Part shown: positions 43,381-51,954 of the stretch, one piece after another
Position numbering within the stretch: position 1 is the first letter of the stretch
Layout of the letters: every line of letters starts with the position of its first letter
NCBI RefSeq assembly: GCF_035975855.1
Contig: NZ_CP109055.1
Location: 6,014,001-6,078,000, forward strand
Reading direction: 5' to 3'
Length of the DNA stretch: 64,000 bases
Source: Streptomyces sp. NBC_01304
Lineage (GTDB): Bacteria > Actinomycetota > Actinomycetes > Streptomycetales > Streptomycetaceae
Notes under the pieces: model-generated
The model's database searches: none
What the model saw: only the letters and a program-made list of their open reading frames with translations
What the model was told of the DNA's origin: nothing
Position numbers and translations under genes: made by a program

Positions 43381-44271
43381 ATGAACGAGAATCCATCGCT
43401 GATCACCCGGTTCGAGGAGGAGCGCCCCCGGCTGCGCGCGGTCGCCTACCGCATGCTGGGCTCGCTCAGTGAGGCCGACGACGCGGTGCAGGAGGCCTGG
43501 ATACGCCTCAATCGCAGCGATGTCGCGGAGGTCGAGAATCTCGCCGCCTGGCTCACCACGGTCGTCACCCGGCTCTGCCTGAACATGCTGCGCTCGCGGG
43601 ACAGCCGCCGTGAGGATCCGCTGGAGTCGTACGTTCCCGACCCGGCCGGTGGCGCGGGCGAGGCGGTGGACCCGGAGGAGGAGGCGCTGCTCGCCGACTC
43701 GGTGGGCGTGGCCATGCTGGTGGTCCTGGACACGCTGGCCCCGCCGGAGCGGCTCGCCTTCGTGCTGCACGACATGTTCCAGGTGCCCTTCGACGAGATC
43801 GGGCCGATGCTGGAGCGCACCCCGGCCGCGGTCCGCCAGCTCGCCAGCCGGGCCCGGCGGCGGGTCAAGGGCGGAACTCCCGTGCCGGCGCCCGATCTGG
43901 CCCGGCAGCACAAGGTCGTCGAGGCCTTCCTCGCGGCCACCCGGGGCGGCGACTTCGAGGCGCTGGTCGCGCTGCTGCACCCCGATGTGGTGCTGCACGC
44001 CGACCGGATGGTCGTGCCCAGCGCCGAGCCCATCCTGGTCGGCGGGGCGGAGACGGTGGCGCGGGGCGCGATGGCGGCGACCGGGCGGGCCCGGTTCACG
44101 GGGCTCGCACTGCTCGACGGCGCGGTGGGCCTCGCGATGGCACCGCAGGGGCGGCTGCGGCTCGTGCTCGCCTTCACGGTGGGCGAGGACGGGCTCATCG
44201 CGAAGATCGACGTCGTGGCGGAGCGGGAGGCGCTGGGCGGGGTCCAGATCGGGGTCGCGGAGACGGCTTGA
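43381..44271 (+). CDS. ECF sigma factor with SnoaL-like C-terminal extension, 296 aa
   Basis: Sigma2 spans about 10-75 (FEEERPRLRAVAYRMLGS) and sigma4 about 110-165. A SnoaL/NTF2-like extension spans about 175-290 (FLAATRGGDFEALVALLHPDVVLHAD). It is SigJ/ECF41-like, but WLPEP is replaced by YVPDP and DGGGK is absent. The extension controls activity in cis in this group, with no separate anti-sigma gene. It is divergent from the NmrA-like partner. Confidence 0.92.
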   Translation: MNENPSLITRFEEERPRLRAVAYRMLGSLSEADDAVQEAWIRLNRSDVAEVENLAAWLTTVVTRLCLNMLRSRDSRREDPLESYVPDPAGGAGEAVDPEEEALLADSVGVAMLVVLDTLAPPERLAFVLHDMFQVPFDEIGPMLERTPAAVRQLASRARRRVKGGTPVPAPDLARQHKVVEAFLAATRGGDFEALVALLHPDVVLHADRMVVPSAEPILVGGAETVARGAMAATGRARFTGLALLDGAVGLAMAPQGRLRLVLAFTVGEDGLIAKIDVVAEREALGGVQIGVAETA

Positions 44272-44347
44272 CGCTCGCGTGTCACAGGGGGCGAGGCTGT
44301 CTCGTCTCGGGTGGGAAGAGAGTGAAGTCGAGGCCGAGGGGGCCGAA

Positions 44348-45301
44348 GTGAGCACTGGCGGAGCAGGCGGCGACGGTATGACCCGGGCCGAGGAGTTCGA
44401 GGAGCTGCGACCGCTGCTGTTCTCGATCGCGTACCGGATCCTGAGCAGCGTGAGCGAGGCGGAGGACGCCGTCCAGGACACCTGGCTGCGCTACGAGGCG
44501 ACCTCGACCCGGCCCACCTCGGCCAAGTCCTTCCTCTCCGCCGTGGTGACCCGCATCTCGATCGACGTACTGCGCTCGGCCCGCGTCCGCCGCGAGCAGT
44601 ACGTGGGGCAGTGGCTGCCCGAGCCGCTGCTCAGCGACCCCTATGAAGACCCGGCGCGTTCCGCGGAGTTGGCCGACTCGGTGTCGATGGCGGCCCTGCT
44701 GCTGCTCGAACGGCTCAGCCCGCTGGAGCGGGCGGTCTTCGTGCTGCGTGAGGTGTTCGGGTTCGGCTTCCCCGAGGTCGCCTCGGCGGTCGGCAGGTCG
44801 GAGGCGGCCTGCCGTCAGCTCGCGGTGCGGGCACGGCGCCACATGGACGCGGGGCGCCCCCGGTTCGAGGCGGACCGCAAGGAGCGGGACGAGCTGGCGG
44901 GGCGCTTCTTCGAGGCGCTGCGGGCGGGCGACGTGGCGGGTCTGCGCGAACTGCTCGCCGCCGACGTGCAGATGGCCGGTGACGGCGGCGGCAAGGCGCC
45001 GCAGTGGGGCAAGGACATCTTCGGCGAGGAGCGGGTGGCCCAGATGCTCGCCCTCACGGTTCCCTCGCTGTTCCGGATCGGCGTGGAGCTGGAGCCGCAG
45101 GAGGTCAACGGCCAGCCCGGCGCGGTCCTCCGCACGCGGGACGGCAAGGTCCTCAACGCCCTGGTGCTCGACGTGCTCGACGGCCGGATCCAGCAGATCC
45201 GCTCGGTGATCAACCCCGACAAGCTCGGGCACATGGGCCCGGTGGCGGACGCGTGGGCGCTCAGCCGGGAGGCGCAGCGGGTGCGTGAGTCCGAGGGCTG
45301 A
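44348..45301 (+). CDS. ECF41-type sigma factor with SnoaL-like extension, 317 aa
   Basis: Sigma2 (about 15-85) and sigma4 (about 115-170) are followed by a C-terminal SnoaL domain. The ECF41 linker motif WLPEP (89-93) and the extension motif DGGGK (212-216) are both present. The GTG at 44348 follows GAGGGGG; an ATG at 44378 is the alternative. It lies 76 nt after the other ECF gene, so the two may be co-transcribed. Confidence 0.93.
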   Translation: MSTGGAGGDGMTRAEEFEELRPLLFSIAYRILSSVSEAEDAVQDTWLRYEATSTRPTSAKSFLSAVVTRISIDVLRSARVRREQYVGQWLPEPLLSDPYEDPARSAELADSVSMAALLLLERLSPLERAVFVLREVFGFGFPEVASAVGRSEAACRQLAVRARRHMDAGRPRFEADRKERDELAGRFFEALRAGDVAGLRELLAADVQMAGDGGGKAPQWGKDIFGEERVAQMLALTVPSLFRIGVELEPQEVNGQPGAVLRTRDGKVLNALVLDVLDGRIQQIRSVINPDKLGHMGPVADAWALSREAQRVRESEG

Positions 45302-45355
45302 GCGCTGCCATGGGCCCACGGTTCGACCTGGTGGGCATTGGCGGGCAAGTTGTCG

Positions 45356-46190
45356 TCAACTTCGGAGATCGTCCTCGGGGCGTGACTGGGTGGCGCTTAC
45401 CTGAAGGGCCTCCTGGGGCTCTTGGAGCTCGGCTCGACGCAACACTGCGACAGAGACGCCGAACACCGCGGCGAGCAAGCTGATTCCACCGCACACGGTG
45501 AAGAACATGGCGGCGCCCCATACGGCCACCGTGACGCCGACGAGGGGGAAGAGAACCGGGGCGAGGCCCAGTGCACACAGAGTCGTCACCGAGGTGACCC
45601 GGCCCAGATACCGGGGGTCGGTCTCCGTCTGGATCAGGGCACCGGTCACCGTCGCGGTGATCCCGTTGGTCAGCCCGATCAACGCGCCGAACGCGACGGC
45701 GAAGGGCAGGGATCGCGCGTGCCCCAAGGCGACCGCTCCCACGGCCGTGATGAACAACGCGCCGGACATCGCCAGCCCGGCGCGTGGGATGCGAGCCCAC
45801 ACCGTGAGCAGCAGCGCGGAGGCCGCGGCTCCGACGCTGAACGCGCTCGCGATCCACCCCATGCCCGACGGCATGCGCGTAGGCGCGTCCGGCTTCGCGT
45901 TGTTCCGTGGGCTCGGTGGCCGGGTCGTGGATCGATTGGCGGTGCGCGGACTTCCACCATCGTTCGCGTCCCGTGCCGCGGTCCGGCACTTCCACGATGA
46001 GCCCGCCTGCCGCGAGACGACGCAGGTGGTAGCTCGCCGAACCAGGGTTGATCCCGAGCTCATCGGCGATCCGAGTCGCCGTGGACGGACCACGCTGACG
46101 CAGCAGGGCCAGCACGTTCAAGCGCAACGGGTGGGCGAGCACGCGCAACCTGCCGATGGCAGTCAGAAGCTGTGCCAGAAGCTGTGCCAG
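45356..46190 (-). pseudogene. Chimeric remnant: ArsR HTH fragment joined to the C-terminal half of an MFS transporter
   Basis: Frame 1 (about 46165 down to about 45930) encodes an ArsR winged helix (AHPLRLNVLALLRQRGPSTA, SASYHLRRLAAGGLIVEV). It stops being recognisable after WWKSAHRQS. In another frame, from 45874 to 45356, a membrane protein is encoded with about six helices (MGWIASAFSVGAAASALLLT...), which matches TM7-12 of an MFS_3 exporter. A deletion has joined an ArsR repressor to an MFS gene, with loss of TM1-6 and of reading frame. No start codon with an RBS is visible for the ArsR part. Confidence 0.75.
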
Positions 46191-46286
46191 AACCGGTGAT
46201 CTGTGACGTTCCGCGACTAGTGGGCTGCAACGTGGTCTTGCATGCTGGGAACGGGAGTTCGCCCGTGATCTGGGAAGGCGGTGTTC

Positions 46287-47411
46287 GTGAGGATCGGGTC
46301 CGCAAAGCAGCCTGAACGTGTTGCTGTGATCGGAGGAGGCATCCTCGGAGCCTGCGTGGGCTGGAACCTCACCCGGTACGGCGCCGAGGTGGTCTTCATC
46401 GACGCAGGCCGGCCGGGCGAGGGCGTCACCAACTGGTCGTTCTCCTGGGCCAATGCCAGCAACAAGACCGCGCGCAAGTCCTACTTCGACCTGAACGTCG
46501 CAGGCATGGCGGCCCACCGTGAGCTCGCCAGGACCATCGGGCCGGACTCATGGTGGAATCCCAGCGGCCATCTGCGTTGGGCAGACGATCCAACAGCGGA
46601 AGCGAAGCTCCTGGAGACGGCCGACCTGCTGGCGAGCTGGGACTACCGGGCCGAGGTGTACACAGGGGCCGAGGTGCGCCGCCGCCTCGAACCTGCGCTC
46701 ACGGTGCCCGGTGAGGTCCCGGTCGTGTTTTACCCCGACGAAGCCTGGGTGCACGGACGTCATCTCGTCGGCCGCCTGGTCGGTCAGGCCGTCGCATCCG
46801 GCGCCGAGCTCCGGTCCGGCACCACGGTCTGTGACATCGGCACCGGTGCCGACGGGAGCATCAGGACAGTTGCACTGTCCGATGGGAGCCGACTCGACGT
46901 CGACGTCGTCGTGAACGCAGCGGGCCCCGGTGCCGCACACGTCGCCGAGCTAGTTGCACGACACTTGCCCATGCGCCGGGAACCCGGCGTCGTCACCCGG
47001 ATCGACTGTGCTCAGGTCCCGGTTCATCGGGCCATGCACGCGCCTCACATCGAGATCCGTCCTGACGGAGATGCCTCGGTGGTCCTCCACAGCCGCGAGA
47101 TCGACGCACTCATCGATACCGGCGAAGATCCAACGGAACTCGCACAGTTGCTCCACGGGCTGGCTCGGCACGTCGTCCCTGAGCTCGGCACCTCTCGGAT
47201 CACACAGACACGGGTGGTCGACCGGCCCATCCCGGCCGACGGATACCCCTCGGTGGGAGCGGTGCCGTCTGTGCCGGGCTACTACGAGGCTGTTTCCCAC
47301 AGTGGCATCACGCTCGGGCCGGTGATCGGCCGGCTGCTTGCTTCGGAGATCCTCAGCGGGAAGCGAGATGAGCTGCTTGCGGACTTCCGTCCGGAGCGAT
47401 TCCATCCGTGA
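46287..47411 (+). CDS. FAD-dependent oxidoreductase (DAO/glycine-oxidase family), 374 aa
   Basis: The FAD-binding Rossmann motif is VAVIGGGILGACVG, with a C-terminal DAO signature (SHSGITLGPVIGRLLASEIL). The GTG at 46287 follows GGGAAGG with an 8-nt gap; GTG at 46281 is less good. The gene has more AT at third positions than its neighbours (for example GAAGATCCAACGGAA), which suggests horizontal transfer. It is divergent from the ArsR/MFS scar. Confidence 0.9.
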   Translation: MRIGSAKQPERVAVIGGGILGACVGWNLTRYGAEVVFIDAGRPGEGVTNWSFSWANASNKTARKSYFDLNVAGMAAHRELARTIGPDSWWNPSGHLRWADDPTAEAKLLETADLLASWDYRAEVYTGAEVRRRLEPALTVPGEVPVVFYPDEAWVHGRHLVGRLVGQAVASGAELRSGTTVCDIGTGADGSIRTVALSDGSRLDVDVVVNAAGPGAAHVAELVARHLPMRREPGVVTRIDCAQVPVHRAMHAPHIEIRPDGDASVVLHSREIDALIDTGEDPTELAQLLHGLARHVVPELGTSRITQTRVVDRPIPADGYPSVGAVPSVPGYYEAVSHSGITLGPVIGRLLASEILSGKRDELLADFRPERFHP

Positions 47412-47459
47412 GGGGCCAAGTGCCATTGGGTGCCGTACGCCCTCGTGTGCCGTGGAGCA

Positions 47460-47485
47460 CTATTGCAAGCATTTGCTTGCAATAG
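47460..47485. promoter_or_regulatory. Perfect 26-bp palindrome in front of the XRE gene
   Basis: CTATTGCAAGCA (47460-47471) and TGCTTGCAATAG (47474-47485) with a 2-nt spacer. It overlaps the likely promoter and lies 27 nt before the ATG of the XRE gene. It is a strong candidate for the regulator's own binding site. Confidence 0.8.
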
Positions 47486-47512
47486 TTAGCGCCGATGCTG
47501 CACCATCGAGGC

Positions 47513-47962
47513 ATGGCATCACTCAACGTCGGCAACCTCGGTGAGTACCTGCGGGAGCAGCGGCGCAACGCCCAGCTCTCCCTGCGGCAGCTCGCCGACG
47601 CCGCCGGCGTGTCCAATCCGTATCTGAGCCAGATCGAGCGCGGCCTGCGCAAGCCCAGCGCCGAGGTGCTGCAGCAGGTCGCCAAGGCCCTGCGGATCTC
47701 CGCCGAGACGCTGTACGTCCAGGCCGGGATCCTCGACGAGCGGGACCGGGACGAGGTGGAGACGCGTGCCGCGATCCTCGCCGACCCGACCATCGACGAG
47801 AAGCAGAAGCAGGTGCTGCTCCAGATCTACGAGTCCTTCCGCAAGGAGAACGGATTCGGTGGCGACGCGACAGTCACAGACGACGCGGCAGCTACGGACA
47901 AGGACACCGCTGAAGACGGCCCCCGCACGGCCGACGGCAGTGATGCCGACCCGCGAACCTGA
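47513..47962 (+). CDS. XRE-family regulator, 149 aa
   Basis: The HTH_3 domain spans about 8-65 (LGEYLREQRRNAQLSLRQLA, SNPYLSQIERGLRKPS). An acidic Asp/Ala/Thr-rich C-terminus follows. The ATG at 47513 begins just before the HTH. It lies 28 nt upstream of an HBHA-like gene and likely controls it. Confidence 0.93.
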   Translation: MASLNVGNLGEYLREQRRNAQLSLRQLADAAGVSNPYLSQIERGLRKPSAEVLQQVAKALRISAETLYVQAGILDERDRDEVETRAAILADPTIDEKQKQVLLQIYESFRKENGFGGDATVTDDAAATDKDTAEDGPRTADGSDADPRT

Positions 47963-47990
47963 CCCTCACAGCCCTCGGAGGACCACAGCC

Positions 47991-48581
47991 ATGGCCATCA
48001 AGGACGACATCCGCAAGACCCTCAGCGACCCGACCCCCCTCTACTTCGCCGCCGGCACGGTCGACATCGTCGCCCAGCAGGCGCAGAAGGTCCCGGCCCT
48101 GATCGAGAAGATCCAGGCCGAGGCCCCCGCCAAGATCGAGGACCTGCGCAACACCGACCCGAAGGAAGTCCAGGACAAGGCCACCGCGCGCGCCAAGGAG
48201 GCGGGGGAGACCCTGCAGGCCAAGGTGAACGAGGTGTTCGGCGCCCTGGACGGCGACCTGAAGAAGCTCACCGAGCAGGCCCAGGACCTGGCGCTGCGCG
48301 GCGTCGGCGTCGCCGCCGAGTACGCCGTGAAGGCCCGCGAGAAGTACGAAGAGGTCGCCGAGCGCGGCGAGCAGGCCGTGAAGACCTGGCGCGGTGAGGT
48401 GGCCGAGGAGATCGAGGAGCTCGCGGTCGCGGTCGAGCCGGACCCGGAGCCCAAGGCGGAGGAGAAGCCCGCCGAGGAGAAGCCCGCCGAGGCCAAGGCC
48501 GAGCCCGCGAAGAAGCCCCCGGCGAAGAAGGCCACGACCCGCAAGACCGCGGCGAAGAAGACCACTCCGCCCGCCAAGTGA
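47991..48581 (+). CDS. HBHA-like coiled-coil protein with Lys/Ala/Pro tail, 196 aa
   Basis: Residues about 30-145 form a long helical region. The tail is rich in KAEEKPAEEKPAEAKAEPAKK repeats like that of mycobacterial heparin-binding hemagglutinin. It has no signal peptide or TM. HBHA in mycobacteria is surface-exposed and also linked to lipid bodies; the Streptomyces role is unknown. CGGAGGACC precedes the ATG. Confidence 0.88.
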   Translation: MAIKDDIRKTLSDPTPLYFAAGTVDIVAQQAQKVPALIEKIQAEAPAKIEDLRNTDPKEVQDKATARAKEAGETLQAKVNEVFGALDGDLKKLTEQAQDLALRGVGVAAEYAVKAREKYEEVAERGEQAVKTWRGEVAEEIEELAVAVEPDPEPKAEEKPAEEKPAEAKAEPAKKPPAKKATTRKTAAKKTTPPAK

Positions 48582-48593
48582 GGCCGTAAGGGG

Positions 48594-48626
48594 ACGGGCC
48601 GGGCACCCTGGGGATGCCCGGCCCGT
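48594..48626 (+). terminator. 12-bp hairpin terminator after the HBHA-like gene
   Basis: ACGGGCCGGGCA (48594-48605) pairs with TGCCCGGCCCGT (48615-48626), followed by TCTGC. Confidence 0.85.
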
Positions 48627-48687
48627 TCTGCAGGTACGGTGACGGGCGTTGTTATCGACTGGATCAGGCGAACGGGCGGTGAGCTAC

Positions 48688-49050
48688 ATGGTGACTACGG
48701 GCAGCATGCTGATGATGGGCTTCGCGGGATTCCTGGGCCTCATCAAGATCGTGCTGATGGGTCTCGCCGCCTTCGGCCTGGTCGACGCCGCGATCCACCG
48801 CGAGGACGCGTTCCGCGCCGCGGACAAGCAGACGAAGCCGTTCTGGCTGATCATCCTGGGCATCGCCCTGGTGGTCAGCTATCTGTTCTCGATCATGTCG
48901 TTCCTGCCGGTCATCGGCCTGATCGCATCGATCGTCTACATCGTGGACGTACGTCCCGCACTGCGGCAGGCCTCCGGGAAGGGTGGCGGCCGCAGGGGTG
49001 GCGGGAGCAGCAGCGACGGTCCGTACGGGCCGTACAACGGCGGCCGCTGA
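48688..49050 (+). CDS. DUF2516 membrane protein, 120 aa
   Basis: Three hydrophobic helices (about 5-30, 50-68, 70-90) precede a Gly/Arg/Ser-rich tail. The motif DAAIHREDAFRAADKQTKPFW is the DUF2516 signature. The ATG at 48688 is preferred for its GGTGAG site; GTG at 48679 is an alternative. The function is unknown. Confidence 0.85.
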   Translation: MVTTGSMLMMGFAGFLGLIKIVLMGLAAFGLVDAAIHREDAFRAADKQTKPFWLIILGIALVVSYLFSIMSFLPVIGLIASIVYIVDVRPALRQASGKGGGRRGGGSSSDGPYGPYNGGR

Positions 49051-49056
49051 TCGCTG

Positions 49057-49159
49057 ATTGTCCTCAAACGCCGGACGGGCTGACTTTGTCAGCCCGTCCG
49101 GCGTTTGAGGACAATCTTCAAAAGCCGGCGGCAGCCTTGAGGGAAGGGGCGGGGAGGGG
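49057..49159. repeat. Perfect 28-bp hairpin (module A) followed by module B
   Basis: Arms 49057-49084 and 49088-49115 are perfectly complementary over 28 bp with a 3-nt loop. The core is CCGTCCGGCGTTTGAGGAC. Module B (AGCCGGCGGCAGCC, then GGGAAGGGGCGGGGAGGGG) follows at 49123-49159. It lies between convergent genes and would be an efficient terminator. Confidence 0.9.
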
Positions 49160-49165
49160 CAAAAA

Positions 49166-50470
49166 TCAGCCCGAACCCCGGGACAGCAGCACGACGGCCA
49201 CATCGTCAGTGAGCTCGCCCCCGTTGAGGGCCCGGACCTCACTCACCGCGGACTCGAGGAGTTCCTCCCCGCGCAGCCCCTCCATGAGCTGCCGCCGCAC
49301 CATCTCCACCATCCCGTCCTGCCCGAGCCGCTCCTTGCCCTGCCCGATCCGCCCCTCGATGAGGCCGTCGGTGTAGAGCATCAGGCTCCAGGCGCCGCCC
49401 AGTTCGACCTGCTGGCGAGGCCAGCGGGCCTTGGGCAGCAGACCGAGCGCGGGCCCGCTGTTCTCGTACGGGAGCAGTTCGGCGAGCCGCCCCTGCCGGG
49501 CGATCAGCGGCGACGGATGCCCCGCCAGACACAGCCCCGCGCGCCGCCCGTCGGGCGAGATGTCGACCGTGCAGAGCGTCGCGAAGATCTCGTCGTCGGG
49601 CCGCTCGTGCTCAAGCACCTTCTGGAGAGTCGAGAGCAGTTCGTCCCCGCAGAGCCCCGCGAAGGTCAACGCACGCCAGGCGATGCGCAGTTCGACCCCG
49701 AGGGCCGCCGCGTCCGGACCATGACCGCATACGTCGCCGATCATGGCGTGCACCGTGCCGTCGGGGGTGCGTACGGCGTCGTAGAAGTCCCCGCCGAGCA
49801 GCGCCCGCGAACGGCCGGGACGGTAGCGCGCTGCGAACCGCAGCGAGGCCCCGTCTAGCAGCGGCGTGGGCAGCAGACCGCGCTCCAGGCGGGCGTTCTC
49901 CTGGGCGCGCAGCTTGGACTCGGTGAGCCGGCGCTGGGCGATGTCCGCGCGCTTGCGCTCGACCGCGTACCGGATGGCCCGGGTAAGCACCCGGGCGTCC
50001 AGCTCCTCGCGGAACAGGTAGTCCTGGGCGCCGATCCGCACGGCTTCCCCGCCCCGCTCGGCGTCGTCGGACGCGGTGAGCGCGAGCACGGCGTGCTTGG
50101 GGGCCAGGCGCAGGACGCGCTTCAGCGTGGTCAGCTCCGCGGCGTCGGCCGGGTCGGCCGGACCGGAACCGTTTGTGGACGACGAACCGCTGCCCGACAC
50201 CGGCAGCGCCAGGTCCAGCAGGATGCAGTGCACGTCGTCGGTGAGCAGCCGCTCGGCCTCGGTGAGGTTGCGGGCGGTGCGGATGCGGATCGGCTTGCCC
50301 GCGGCGTCGAGCAGCTCGGGCACGCTCAGCGCCTGGGCCGGGTCGTCCTCGATCACGAGCAGCGTGAGGCCGGGACCGCTGTCCGGAACGGCAGTGGGTA
50401 CTGGCAGCGGCTGAGCCTGACCACTCTCCACGGCCGGGATCGCTCTCTGCCGCGGTATGGGTACGGGCAT
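49166..50470 (-). CDS. Receiver-PP2C (SpoIIE/RsbU-like) phosphatase, 434 aa
   Basis: The N-terminal receiver spans about 35-165 with phospho-acceptor Asp86 (ILLDLALP) and EDD (41-43). A short coiled linker (about 170-200) precedes the SpoIIE-type PP2C domain (about 205-430; ALLGGDFYDAV, GDVCGHGPDAA, LYTDGLIEGR, DDVAVVLL). It likely dephosphorylates an anti-anti-sigma factor. The partner is not in the window. Confidence 0.94.
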   Translation of the reverse strand: MPVPIPRQRAIPAVESGQAQPLPVPTAVPDSGPGLTLLVIEDDPAQALSVPELLDAAGKPIRIRTARNLTEAERLLTDDVHCILLDLALPVSGSGSSSTNGSGPADPADAAELTTLKRVLRLAPKHAVLALTASDDAERGGEAVRIGAQDYLFREELDARVLTRAIRYAVERKRADIAQRRLTESKLRAQENARLERGLLPTPLLDGASLRFAARYRPGRSRALLGGDFYDAVRTPDGTVHAMIGDVCGHGPDAAALGVELRIAWRALTFAGLCGDELLSTLQKVLEHERPDDEIFATLCTVDISPDGRRAGLCLAGHPSPLIARQGRLAELLPYENSGPALGLLPKARWPRQQVELGGAWSLMLYTDGLIEGRIGQGKERLGQDGMVEMVRRQLMEGLRGEELLESAVSEVRALNGGELTDDVAVVLLSRGSG

Positions 50471-50688
50471 CGTCCTGTTTCCTTCCCTCCCCCCGAGGGC
50501 GCGGCGGAACGACTCGGATAAACGTCGCCCCACCAGACGGGGACCTTAGCGGTACCCGACACCGGTTTGGAATGGCGATCGGCAAAGAGCCGGTGTCATA
50601 TGCCGCATCCCCTACCGCAATTGGTCAGGAGAAGTCCTCACGGGTCCTCATGAGTAATGACGAACATCACGCCGCGCGGGTTGCCTGC

Positions 50689-50772
50689 GTGTGCCAGGTC
50701 ACGTGACCTGGCACACCTTTCGGCACCTGACCTGGCACATCTTCCGGCGTCCGACCCGGCACACCCGCAGGC
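50689..50772. repeat. 28-bp perfect palindrome overlapping three 24-bp tandem repeats
   Basis: GTGTGCCAGGTCAC (50689-50702) is immediately followed by its reverse complement (50703-50716). Three 24-bp units run 50701-50724, 50725-50748 and 50749-50772 (first begins ACGTGACCTGGCAC). It lies right after the 3' end of the NlpC/P60 gene and probably forms its terminator. Confidence 0.8.
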
Positions 50773-50781
50773 CGAATGCGC

Positions 50782-51837
50782 CTACTTGTCGGGCCGTACG
50801 ACCCCCAGGATCGGCATCGACCCCGCGCCCGCGATCGTCACGTTCCGCCCCGGCCGGGGCGCGTGCACGATTGCGCCTTCGCCGATGTACATCCCGACAT
50901 GGCTGGCGTCGTCGTTGTAAATGATCAGGTCGCCGGGCCGCATGTCCTTGACGGCGATCCGCTTCAGCTGCCGCCACTGCTCCTGCGAGGTCCGCGGTAT
51001 GCCGCGCCCGGCCGACGCCCACGCCTGCGAGGTCAGCCCCGAGCAGTCGAAGGAACCCGGGCCCTCTGCGCCCCAGACGTACGGCTTGCCGACCTGCGCG
51101 GTCGCGTACCGGACGGCCTTCTTGCCGCGGCCGGACGCCCGCCCGTTGATCTCGTCGAGGACCCCGGAGCTCAGCCAGGCCGTCTGCTGCTTGTACTCGG
51201 CCTCCTCCTCGAGCTTGAGGAGCCGCGCGCGCTCCTCCTTCTCGAGCTTGCCCTCGAGCTTCTTGGCGGCCGAGATCTTCGCCTTGATGTCCTTCTTGGC
51301 CTTGTCCTGCTTCTTGCGGCCCGCCTCGAGCGTCTTCCAGTGGTCGGACGCGTCGGCGGCGTACGTCTTCAGGTCTTCCTGGGTCCGCTTCAGGTCGCTC
51401 AGCATGCCCTCGGTGGCGTGCGCGCCCTGGCGCAGTCGTCCCGCGCCCGTCAGGAACTGCTGCGGGTCGTCGCTGAGCAACAGCTGCGCCTCGGGCGGCA
51501 GGCCGCCGCCGCGGTACTGGGCGCGGGCCGCGGCGCCGGCGCGCGCCTTGAGGCGGTCGACCTTCTCCTGGCCCGCGACGATCGCGCGGGCCAGCTTCAC
51601 GATCTCGCCGGACTGCTTGTCGGCCTTCTCCTCCGCCGCGTTGTACGCGTCGGTGGCGACGGCGGCGTCGTGGTAGAGCTTGTCGAGCTCCTTGCGGACC
51701 TCCTCAAGGGACTTGTCGTCCTTGGGAGTCGGCTTCGCGTACGCCGCCGTCGGTGTGGCCAGCACCGATCCCGCGCACACCAACGCGATGACTGCCATGG
51801 CGGAGTTTCGCTTACGGATCACGCCCATCACGCCCAT
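50782..51837 (-). CDS. Secreted NlpC/P60 peptidoglycan hydrolase, 351 aa
   Basis: A signal peptide (1-34, cleavage near AYA-KP) is followed by a long coiled-coil (about 40-225) and the NlpC/P60 domain (about 238-351). The catalytic residues are Cys265 (FDCSGL), His313 (ASHVGMY) and a third polar residue His325 (VHAP). It cleaves peptide cross-links in peptidoglycan and is typical of RipA/SwlA-like Streptomyces enzymes. Start codons at 51837 and 51828 are both possible. Confidence 0.96.
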   Translation of the reverse strand: MGVMGVIRKRNSAMAVIALVCAGSVLATPTAAYAKPTPKDDKSLEEVRKELDKLYHDAAVATDAYNAAEEKADKQSGEIVKLARAIVAGQEKVDRLKARAGAAARAQYRGGGLPPEAQLLLSDDPQQFLTGAGRLRQGAHATEGMLSDLKRTQEDLKTYAADASDHWKTLEAGRKKQDKAKKDIKAKISAAKKLEGKLEKEERARLLKLEEEAEYKQQTAWLSSGVLDEINGRASGRGKKAVRYATAQVGKPYVWGAEGPGSFDCSGLTSQAWASAGRGIPRTSQEQWRQLKRIAVKDMRPGDLIIYNDDASHVGMYIGEGAIVHAPRPGRNVTIAGAGSMPILGVVRPDK

Positions 51838-51954
51838 GCCCCCACAACTGATGGCTCGTCAGTAACTTATGCACGCCTCGGCGGATGGTGCCATGCCTGC
51901 TCCGAATCCGACAGAGCCATACAGAAGTCTCAGACAGAACTCACAAACGAGGAC

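Noticed and set aside
43610..44347. Extension of the second ECF sigma frame back into the first ECF gene
   Set aside because: The extra N-terminal sequence is Arg/Ser/Trp-rich out-of-frame translation of the first sigma gene.
46281..47411. Genomic island or prophage boundary around the FAD oxidoreductase
   Set aside because: Codon use is slightly different, but no integrase, tRNA or direct-repeat attachment site is visible.
51838..51954. A c-di-AMP (ydaO-type) riboswitch in front of the NlpC/P60 gene
   Set aside because: Such riboswitches are common before cell-wall hydrolases in Streptomyces, but the upstream region is short and lacks recognisable conserved elements.
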